Part shown: positions 1 through 9,100 of the stretch, one piece after another
Layout: each line of letters starts with the position of its first letter
How positions within the stretch are numbered: position 1 is the stretch's first letter
NCBI RefSeq assembly: GCF_001189845.1
Contig: NZ_LFLZ01000037.1
Span: forward strand, 23,628-87,627
Source of the DNA: Bradyrhizobium tropiciagri
GTDB taxonomy: Bacteria > Pseudomonadota > Alphaproteobacteria > Rhizobiales > Xanthobacteraceae
Direction of reading: 5' to 3'
DNA: 64,000 bases
Translations under genes and position numbers: made by a program
The notes under the pieces: model-generated
Databases searched by the model: none
Told to the model about the DNA's origin: nothing
What the model saw: the letters and a program-made list of their open reading frames with translations, nothing else

Positions 1-3000
1 TCCGTAATCGTTGACGCGATTCCCGACAACCATGCAATCAAGTCGGGAAAGGAAATGGGCTTGCTATCGCCAATACCGAGCCATCGCCTGTCACGATGAT
101 GAGTGATAACTAGCATACCATGACGACGGCTTTCCGACTTCAAGTAATCTTCTGCAAGCTGGGTTCGTAACGCATGTTCGAGGTCGCGAGCAGTCCAGCC
201 CTTGCCGCCATGCTTGACTTCAATTGCCACTTCGCAGGGCGCGGAAGTTGATGCAACAATGACGTCCGGCTTGTCGCGCGTCGCAACTTCAGCTTCGCGA
301 AACGCATGGAAGCGGCCACGTGCACGAGCTGTCATCTGCTCTACGAGCCAGTGTTGGACTTCATCTTCGTCCTTTGCTCGCTCTAGTAGCGGGCGGGATG
401 TAACGTCTCCTTGCGTGAGGGTTCTCGCGATGTCGCCTAGAACGCCGCCAACAAGACGGAGCAAATCTGCACCCGTTTTTGCCGGAGCTGCAAATTGACG
501 CTGAAATGCGATTACCTCTGCGGCGTTCCACGCAGGACTTTCAGCGTCGCGCTCGGCCTTCCCGCGCGCAAGCTCGCGAAACCGGTGCGAACGCAATGCA
601 AAGACCGGATCGTCAGCAAGTCTCTTGATCGCTTGGTAGGCGTCCGCGCCTGGTCTTCCCAAAAGCGTCGTCAGAATAGCGTCGCGCGCGTTTTGGGCAT
701 TATCCCGCGTGTCGGGACTGTAGGAGCCTCTGCGTATGGTGTCGTCCTTCGGGCGGATGCGGGTGTAGGCCAAGCGGAGGAGCGCTTCCAGCGTCTCGAT
801 CGGCGCGCTCGAAAGGGCGCCCGTAATGACTGAATCATGGCGGTCGAACAGCGTACTGAATGTCTTATCCGCCCGCACTTGCCGGGCAACCTTGGGTCCA
901 GAATTCAACCATCTGGCAAGGATCGACAAAGCCTTGTCGGCATCAACTATGAGCAAGAGCGCCAAATAGGATAGAGCGAAATCGTCCCTCTCGCCTTTGA
1001 CATGCTCGCCGTAGCGCGCTTCCGCGGTCGCAAACAGCCTCCTGCGCTGTCCGGCATCCAATTCCAAATTGCGGACAACCTTGAGAATACTTCTGATTAC
1101 CTGGACCGTATTCGCGTCAGACTTGAGAATGGCTGAAACTATGAGGCGTTGCACCGGCAGCTGTATCGCGTTGGTAAGTGAACCGTATCGATACAGGAAT
1201 GTGGTGGGCGTTTCAGAAGGCGATGACCATTCGCGTTCGATCTGATCTTTTACGACCGGCAGAACTGCCTTCGGCCATGATATGATCAGTGCGTCAAGCC
1301 AATCTGGGTAACTTTGCTCGGCCCGGCATCCGTGACGCGCGGCCATAGCAGCTTCCTCGTGAGTCAGCTGAAGCACCCAATCCGGATTGTCGGCGGCTTC
1401 GACACTGATGCCCGCGAATGCGAGAACGGTTGAATTCTTTATGGTGATAACGCCGCCGGGTTTGCGAATCGGTCGAACGGGCTTGACCAGCCGCCAAAGT
1501 CGCTTCATTCCGTCCCGATAGGCTTCTGCTACTGCGCGATTAAAGCCTTCCTCAAGCAGGCGCCATTCGAGCGAAGCCTTTGGAGCATCGCCGCCGGTTC
1601 TTTTCTGAAGCCAATTTGAAAGGTAATACAGCCTGAACTGCCCGGCCTTCCACGATGAGAGGTTTACTCGGTCGGAAATCAGCGATGGGTGCTTCAATAG
1701 TTCATCCTGGAATTCGATCCAGGACTTCCTATCCTCGGCTTCACGTTTCCTCGACTTGAGCTCATAAACCGCGCTTCTCAGTCGGTGCGTCTGCGTCCCG
1801 ATATCTTCCGGCGGCGGAAGGAGTGCCGCATCCAAGGCGGCGACGAGCACCGCTTCTGAACCCATGGCCCCACGTACAGTTGCTTGGTCGGTGGTGAGTC
1901 TGCTAGCTTGCAGAAGAACAGTCAAAATGGCGCTAAGCGCGATTTGCTTGTCTTCAATATTCGAGCGCGCTGAAAGATCTTCATATAGCCACGGCAGATC
2001 CATCTCTGAAAAGCTCCAGAGGGACGCGTTGCCGCTGAAGTGCACGTGCCAGAACTGGACGACAGAACCATGCTTCCCGTGTTCGCGTTGCTCCCCGACG
2101 TCAGCCCAGAACAGCGCGCGATTGAGCGGTGGGTTGCCCCGCACCAACTCATGAAGTTTCGGCGTTTCCTCCTTGATAAAGCTGTCTCGACCACCGCGTT
2201 CGACTACCATCAACAACCGAACCAAGTAGGATGGCGGGACATTCGTCTTTAATCGAAGAGCTTCGTCGCGCGCAATATCATGGAGGTGCTTTGCGATATC
2301 GGCAAAGCGTTTTGCGATCCGGCGATAATCGTCAGCGAATGGCTTTGAGAGACAAAGGCTAGCGAGACCAGCCAGCAATTCCGTACGGTCGGCGCTGCTG
2401 GGAGCCTTGTCGTAATACTGCCGTAGCAGGTATCCAAATCCATCGGTTGAGTGCTCTTGCGGCGCCTCGGATTTCTCAATCACCTTGAGCAAATTGCGTG
2501 TGGTGAGGTGCCTGGGGTAAAGCACAAGCGCTAACGACGCGGCAAGTCCTGCGCTCGCCGCCTCGGGCTGCTTGACCAGTGCTTTTGAGACTGCCGACAA
2601 TGTCGAGCCGTCACCACATGCATCGGCAGCTTGAGTGGCAACAATCCGATGATACTCGTCGGCCTCAGGATCGAGTGCGACAGCCCTTGCAATCGGAGCC
2701 GCTCCCTTGATCCCGCCTTCACGGATGAGCCTGAGGAGATCGAAGCGGAAATCTCCACGTGTATTCAGCCGCCAAGCGTTACGAACAGCGGTCGCGAGCT
2801 GTTGGTCAGCGAACATCCATAGAGCTCGAGAATCGAGTCTGTCGTCCGATATTTCTGCCGCCGCTTGCTTTGATGCAAACGATAAAAGCAGTTGCTCTCT
2901 GACACGAATAGGCAGTGAGCCCGGGTCGCCGTGGGCAACAAGCACAAGCGGTTCACGGCGGATCACTTCAGCTCGGATATCGGGGTGCCAGAGCGATAAC

Positions 3001-4278
3001 CAAGCCGCTTCTGCTCGTAAGGATGGCACGACGGTTTCGACGTTATATCGTTCAGCGAACAATAGATTGGCTACTTCCGCGACCGGGCAGCCCTTTTGCA
3101 GCAAACGGTCAAACCACTTTGCCGCTAGATACTCTTGGGTGGAACGATGATGGAATCGGATGCGGCCATAGGTGGCTGGCGCGAAAAGTCCCCTCCGCAA
3201 TAGCGCACTTCGTCGCGCTTCCGTCCAATCAGGAAGCACCTCGGTCGGATCAAATGCGCCCGCAGCGAGGCTGGGGTCCGGCTCGTGGCCCGGTGCCAGT
3301 AAGGTGAAGGACTTTCCGAGCGCAAGAGCTCCCGCTAAACGCTCCGCCCCATCGCGTGCATCTTCAAGTGAGATGGTCTCATTGTCTGGCCGATGTGGAT
3401 CGCGCTCGGTCAGCTTGCGTGCAATGCTATGTTCAAGCATTTCCGCAAAGGAGCCGAAAGTCCCGTGGCTCTTCCAATAATTGGCAAGGTCGATCAGATC
3501 GCCGGGACGTTCGGTTAGCGCTTCCAGCCCGTGCTTTGTGATAGCTTTGACAAATTTTTCAACATTGTTAGTGACTCCTGCGCCGTTTGCGAGAAGTCGG
3601 TACTGGTCGCTCGTAAGCGGGATAAGCTGTACGACTGCAAGGTGATCTAAACTCTCTTCGCTATGGTCGTGTGAAGCCGCAGGAGATGTGCTTTTTTTCC
3701 TCTCAAATAGAGGGTCGAGCAATGCGCTGTAGTCGTCTGGTTTGACGACCGGCGGAACAACGGGTTTCTTCCACGCGGGCAAGTACCGTGAATAAGTCGC
3801 GCGATCTTCTGCACCAGTCGGTAACTCGGCACGAGACATAGACGTGTGCACGTTCGCGCCCGTCGCCGATATCCCGCGCGAAGCGCTTCAGTGCCGTTTC
3901 GAAGCTTTTGCGATTGAGGCGAGCTTCGTCGATAGAATCAAGGAAGAACCAGCCCTCGCGAGAGTCACCAAGCCACGCTTCGAAGAGTTTCACGCTGTCG
4001 GAATCAAGTGCTGTTTCCGTACCGTTGTCAGCTAGTTCTTCGATCCGAAAGAAGAATGCTGGTTTACCGAGCGCTCTCAGCGCTTCGCATTGGTGCCGGA
4101 ACTCCTCGGTTTTCCCGCTCGCCGCTTCAGCTAACAAGATCACGCGTCGGCGTCTTCTCAGATCGCCCCAGCTAAGCCACCCTCCCAGGCGCGGCCCCCA
4201 AGCGCGGCCTACGTCCAGACTGGGCTCTTGATCCTTTGCTACAGATATAAAGTATCGGTCGAGTTCGACAAAATCCAT
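1..4278 (-). CDS. NACHT/STAND-family ATPase with C-terminal PD-(D/E)XK nuclease-like domain (frameshifted, runs off left edge)
   Basis: The ATG start is at 4278. Residues 50-57 read AEAASGKT (Walker A), 110-117 WFFLDSID followed by EAR (Walker B), and about 149-155 SCRVTDW, the usual layout of prokaryotic NACHT/STAND ATPases. This frame stops at 3703, but the -1 neighbouring frame is open without a stop from about 3888 to base 1 (checked codon by codon) and continues the family pattern (SRYLPAW, later FHHRSTQEYLAA). One base appears to be missing near 3812. A long helical-looking middle follows. Just before the window edge there is PDVIV, then 14 residues after the Asp, EVK (Asp 264-266, Glu 219-221, Lys 213-215), followed by a helix and GMLVITH, matching a restriction-endonuclease-like fold. 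More than 1400 residues are visible. STAND ATPases of this size often sense phage and trigger an effector; that role here is inference. Composition is less GC-rich than the flanks, suggesting transfer. Confidence 0.8.
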
Positions 4279-4767
4279 GATTTCTCAATTTGCATAGCCG
4301 CTGATTCGCATTTATGTAATTCTTACACGCGCCAGTTGTATCGTGCATTGCTGGTGATGGCAAAACGGCCATGCGCGTCGAGTTGCTGTGACTAATAATG
4401 CCGCGCGCTGGTAGATCATCGGAGCCCGTAGCTCAGCAACTTTGCTCGAACGCTCCGCCAGGCGGTAAAGACCATGGACAGCCCATTGTCGTCTCTTCTG
4501 GCATCGTTGCCCGCTCTAAACGCCGCTCACTTGCCAGAGTCTACAAGCGCGAGGTGCCCCATCGTTGCCTTATGGCAAGGATCAGAAAATCACCCCATCG
4601 GCGCGTGCTCTGGTACGACGGAATGCCAGATGCGCGCCGGGGAACAGCGGCGCCCGCCCGATCACGGGCACCAGCTTCGCCATCGATGGCGGCTACGTTC
4701 TCCGATCAGGCGACGTCGCGCATCCGAGGAGGCCTGCGATCGGCGCAGCGCGCGCCGAGTTGCCGCG
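4279..4767. other. Intergenic stretch, no intact gene
   Basis: About 490 bases between the start of the NACHT gene and the end of the exported-protein gene. The only recognisable content is a fragment resembling the C-terminus of a short-chain dehydrogenase (separate entry) and a tRNA-like 5' stub at 4424-4436 that does not fold into a tRNA. It may be a scar at the edge of an inserted region. Confidence 0.5.
4649..4708 (+). pseudogene. Remnant of a short-chain dehydrogenase/reductase C-terminus
   Basis: In one plus-strand frame this stretch reads GARPITGTSFAIDGGYVL, closely matching the conserved C-terminal signature of classical SDR enzymes (ITG..F..DGGY). No Rossmann start, YxxxK motif or open frame precedes it, so only a short relic is present. 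It lies between the NACHT gene and the adhesin operon, consistent with an old insertion or deletion boundary. A chance match cannot be fully excluded at this length. Confidence 0.45.
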
Positions 4768-5475
4768 TTACCCAGCGATCCGCAGCGCGGTCACGGCGAC
4801 GCAGGCATTGCCGAACGGGATCAGCACCACCTGCGCGCCGTTCGACAGCGCGACCGTCGCGAGTTCGCCAAGCGCGCCGCTTTGCCCGTTGAGCTTGGCG
4901 AGTTCGGCGGCAACCGTCGAGCAGTTCTCGGCGCGCGGCGTCACCCGCACCAGGTTGCCTTCGCAGGACGATCCGACCGGTGCCGCAAACACGATGCCGG
5001 CGGCCTGCTGATTGGCAGCATTGCCCTGCGGGGCTTGATTGCCCTGGTTGCCCTGCGCGGCTTGGTTCGGTGCGAGCGCAACCAGCGACTGCACCGAATG
5101 GGCATTGCCGGCCTTGGCGTCCCACTGTGACTGCGCGGTGTAGTTGGAGTTCATCGCAATTCCGCGGCCGAGCGTTCCGAACAGATTGGCGCAGGTCACG
5201 ATGTTGGCCTGCCGCGCCTGATCGTCGAACACCGTCGGTTGCTGTCCCGCCTGCTGCGGCGGAACTGCTGCCGCGGCAGCGGGCGGTGTCTGAACCTCCT
5301 GCGCATGCGACTTGTGCGGCTGCGGCTTGGCAGCGGCGGCGGGCTTCTTGGCCGGCGCCGGCGAAGCCGGCTGCAACGGTACCGGCTGCGCCTGCTGCGC
5401 GTAGACCACGACGCCGGCGGCACCGAGCGCGGCCACCACGACCGCAACAAAGATCAATCCAAGGGTGCGCCGCAT
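4768..5475 (-). CDS. Pro/Ala/Gln-rich exported protein of unknown function
   Basis: I place the start at the ATG at 5475 (MRRTLGLIF), which gives an N-terminal hydrophobic segment (about residues 5-25) usable as a signal anchor; the frame extends further upstream without a convincing start. A Pro/Ala/Lys-rich linker follows, then a compact C-terminal part (about 120 residues) with three or four cysteines, including CANLFG, SSCEGN and GNACVAV. About 235 residues. It lies downstream of the IalB-family gene on the same strand and may be the last gene of the adhesin operon. No family recognised. Confidence 0.65.
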   Translation of the reverse strand: MRRTLGLIFVAVVVAALGAAGVVVYAQQAQPVPLQPASPAPAKKPAAAAKPQPHKSHAQEVQTPPAAAAAVPPQQAGQQPTVFDDQARQANIVTCANLFGTLGRGIAMNSNYTAQSQWDAKAGNAHSVQSLVALAPNQAAQGNQGNQAPQGNAANQQAAGIVFAAPVGSSCEGNLVRVTPRAENCSTVAAELAKLNGQSGALGELATVALSNGAQVVLIPFGNACVAVTALRIAG

Positions 5476-5554
5476 CGACCATTCTACCTTTTCACTTCGC
5501 GCTTCAGTCTCGAGCCGGATACCGGAAGTCCACATCCGCATGTCCGACCTCACG

Positions 5555-6124
5555 TCATTTCAGTTTCGCCAGCACGCCGGACAATCCGTCGAGCGGCGCC
5601 TGCAGCGTGATCGGCCCGCCCTGCGGCAGCGGATAGGACACGAGGCACGGCGTCGCCGCGCGGATGTGCCGTCTCAGCACGTTGCCGATCGCGATCGTGG
5701 CGAAGCAGAAATTGGCGTCGCAGCGATCGGTCTGCGCGACGATGCGATCGGGGCTGTCGCCCATCGCGAGCTCGATCTGCGCGCCGACCCCGGCGGCCGC
5801 GGGAATCCGCATCGCCATCAGCGGCTTGCCGTCGGCGGTCGCAATCAGCGACCAGTTGAAGGCGACCGCGCTCTGCGCATTGACGATCGTCTGCGTGACG
5901 TTGCAGACCCGGCGCTTCGATTTCAGGCTCTCGTCGCAGATCAGGGTCCAGTTCTTGAACGGCTGGATCATCCGCCTGAACTCGCCAAGCGTCTCGCCTT
6001 CCGGCACCATGACGTCCGATGGCTTCACGGTGTAGGCGGACGGCGGCGCGCCTTGCGCGTCCGCGCCCGCCGCCTCGCCGAGCCAGATCGCCAAAGCCAG
6101 GCACGCCAGCCGCCTCGTCGCCAT
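5555..6124 (-). CDS. IalB-family (invasion-associated locus B) exported protein
   Basis: The start is taken at the ATG at 6124 (MATRRLACLALAIWL), five bases after the adhesin stop codon; this choice gives a clean signal peptide. The mature part carries the family pattern: FKNWTLICDE near the N-terminus, CNVTQTIV, then CDANFCFATIAI and a closing PLDGLSG..AKL. About 189 residues, normal for the family. IalB proteins are periplasmic or surface-associated and were first tied to erythrocyte invasion in Bartonella; in soil Rhizobiales the role is unknown. Its position directly behind a trimeric autotransporter suggests co-expression and a surface-related function. Confidence 0.8.
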   Translation of the reverse strand: MATRRLACLALAIWLGEAAGADAQGAPPSAYTVKPSDVMVPEGETLGEFRRMIQPFKNWTLICDESLKSKRRVCNVTQTIVNAQSAVAFNWSLIATADGKPLMAMRIPAAAGVGAQIELAMGDSPDRIVAQTDRCDANFCFATIAIGNVLRRHIRAATPCLVSYPLPQGGPITLQAPLDGLSGVLAKLK

Positions 6125-6129
6125 CAGGA

Positions 6130-9100
6130 TCAATTGAGCGTCAGGCTCACGCCGGCGCTGACGCCCCATTCGCTTCCGGCGGTGGTCGCGGCCGCGTTGG
6201 TGCGCAGCCGGCCGTTCTCACTGGTGTAGCCAATGCCGAAGGCGAGCGCGCCCTGGCTGCGCCAGACGCCGCCGCCGGCCGATGCACTGACCTTGCCGGG
6301 CCGGTCGTCATAGCGCAGTGATGCCGCCGCCATGCCGATCGCCGCGGCGCGCCAGGCGTCCTGCCGCACCTCGCCGATCTGGCCGTTGAGCTGCTGGAAC
6401 GCGCTGTTGAGCTGGTTGACGTTGACCGCATCGGTGCCGGCGACGCCCGCCGCCACGTTGCTGATGGTCACCGGCCCGCTGCTGCCGCTGTTCAGCGTCA
6501 CCCTGTTGGTGGTGTTGCCGGCGGCATCGGTGTCGTAGCGGATCGAGCTCGACGCAACCGCCTGCAGCTGGCTCACATTGACCGCGTCGGTCGCGGCCGA
6601 GCCCGCGGCGACATTGGTGACGCGGCGTTCGGCGCCGGACGAGCCGACCGACACTTCGCCGGTCGCAACCCCGGCGACGGACTTGCCGACAACAGGCGTG
6701 TAGGCCGCATCGCTGAGATTGGCGGTGGTGGTCGCGTTCGCGCCGAGCGCCAGCGAGTTGGCCGAAGTCGCCTTGGCGCCGGCGCCGATCGCGACCGAAT
6801 TGTCGCCCGAAGCGGACGAGCCGTTGCCCATCGAGATCGCGTTCGCCCCGCTCGCGACCGACTTCGGCCCGATCGCGACGCTCTCCGCACCGGTCGCAAT
6901 GGAATCCGCCGCGGTCGAATTGGCGTGGAAATATTTCACGCCGCCACCGCCAGTGCTGATGTTGTTGACGGTGTTATAGAGATTGCTGAGCGACACATTG
7001 GTGGCCCACAGCTGTGAGCCGTTGATCGCGTCCGTCGAGGTCGCGGTGATCTGGCCCGCGGCGACGTTGGTGATGGTGCGTTCCGCACCGGCGCTGCCGA
7101 CGCTGACAGTCGACGTCGGATTGGTGCCGGCGAAATTGTAGGTGGTGCCGGCGATCGTGGTGCTGGCGGTCTTGACCACCGTGGAGGTGGTCGAATTGGC
7201 GCCGAGCGCAACGTCGCCGGCCTGCGCCGTCGCCTTGGCATTCGGACCGAGCGCGACGCTGGTCGGGTTGGTCGTCTGGGATCCGGCGCCGATCGACACC
7301 GACTGGATGCCGCTCGCCTGCGCGTTGGTTCCGAACGCGATCGAATCAGCGAAGTTGGACACCGAATTCTGACCGATCGCGATGCCGCCGGGCGCGGTCT
7401 GCGCCACGGTGGCGCCAAACCCCATGCCGATGCCGTTGTCGCCATTGACCACGGTCTGCGGTCCCACCGCGACCGAGTTGTTGCCGACCGCGAGCGAGTC
7501 GGCCAGCGTCGAGTTGGCGTGGAAGTATTTCGTCGTCGTGGTCGCGAACGACGTCAGCGCCCCAGTCAGCTGTCGCACGGTGACGGCGTCGCTCGACTGG
7601 GTGCCGTCGGCCACATTGGTGATCTGGCGATAGCTCGTCGCATTGCCGACCGACACCGCGCCGAGCAGCGTGAGATCGGTGGTGTTGTAGGGAATGATGG
7701 TGCCGCCGATCGTGCCGAACGCCGGCGCGAGCGGGCGGTTGGACACCGAGCCCGAGCCGATCGCGACGCCGTCGGCGACGGTGGCCTGGGTGTTGAAGCC
7801 CAGCGCGGTGGCATTCGCCGCCGTCGCCGACGCGGCGACGCCCGCCGCCATCGAGTTGACGCCGGTCGCGCCGTTGTTGTTGTAGTTGGCCTGCTGGGTG
7901 CCGCCGTCGTTGACGCCGTAATAGTGCGTCAGGCCATTGCTGACCACGGTCGACAGGCTGTCGATCGCCGAGGTGGCGGCAAACAGCTGCGAACCGTTGA
8001 TCGCATCGGTCGAGCCGTTGCTGATCCGGCCAGCGGCGACGTTGGTGATGGTGCGCTCGTTGCCGACAGTGCCGACGCTGACCGTCGAAAGCGGGTTGGT
8101 GCCGGCGAAGGCGTAATTGGTGGTGCCGATAGTGATGCCCGATGTGCCGACCGCCGTGGTGGTCTGGCTGCCCGAGCCGAGCGCGATGTCGTTGGCATTG
8201 GCCGCGGTCGCGCCATTGCCGATCGACACCGAGCCGCTGCCGGTCGCCGTCGACACCGGTCCGATCGCAACCGAGTTGGTGCCAGCCGCGTTGGAATCCG
8301 CCAGCATCGAATTGGCGTGGAAATACTTGATGCCGCCGCCGGTATTGATGTTGTTGACGGTGGTGGCGAGGCCGTCGACCGCCTGGTTGGTGGCCCACAG
8401 CTGCGAGCCGTTGATCGCATCGGTCGAAGCGTTGCTGATCCGCCCCGCCGCGACATTGGTGATGGTGCGCTCAGCGCCGAGCGCGCCGACGCTGACGGTC
8501 GAGGCCGCCCCCGTGCCGGCGAAGCTGTAGGTGGTGCCGTTGATCACGGTGTTCGGCGTGTTGACCGCGGCGGCGGTGACGCTGCCGGAGCCGAGCGCAA
8601 CCGAGCCGGCATTGCCGGCGGTGGCGCCGTTGCCGATCGACACCGCGTTGCTGGCGGTCGCGTTCGACACCGGTCCGATCGCAACCGAATTGGTCCCCAC
8701 CGCGGAGGAGTCGGCCAGTGTCGAATTGGCGTGGAAATACTTGATGCCGCCGCCGGTATTGATGTTGTTGACGGTGGTGGCGAGGCCGTCGACCGCCTGA
8801 TTGGTGGCCCACAGCTGCGAGCCGTTGATCGCATCGGTCGACGAGTTGCTGATCCGGCCCGCCGCGACATTGGTGATGGTGCGCTCGGCGCCGAGCGCGC
8901 CGACGCTGACGGTCGAGGACGCCGTCGGGCCGGCAAAGCTGTAGGTGGTGCCGTTGATCACAGTGTTCGGCGTATTGACCGCGACGGCGGTGACGCTGCC
9001 GGAGCCGAGCGCGACATCGCCGGATTTTGCTGCCGCTGTGGCGCCGTCGCCGAGTGCGATATTGCCGGCAAGGCCGGCGCCACCGGCGGTGGAGCCGTTG

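Noticed and set aside
4424..4436. GCCCGTAGCTCAG resembles the 5' part of a tRNA
   Set aside because: No anticodon arm, T-arm or matching acceptor strand follows; too short to be a gene.
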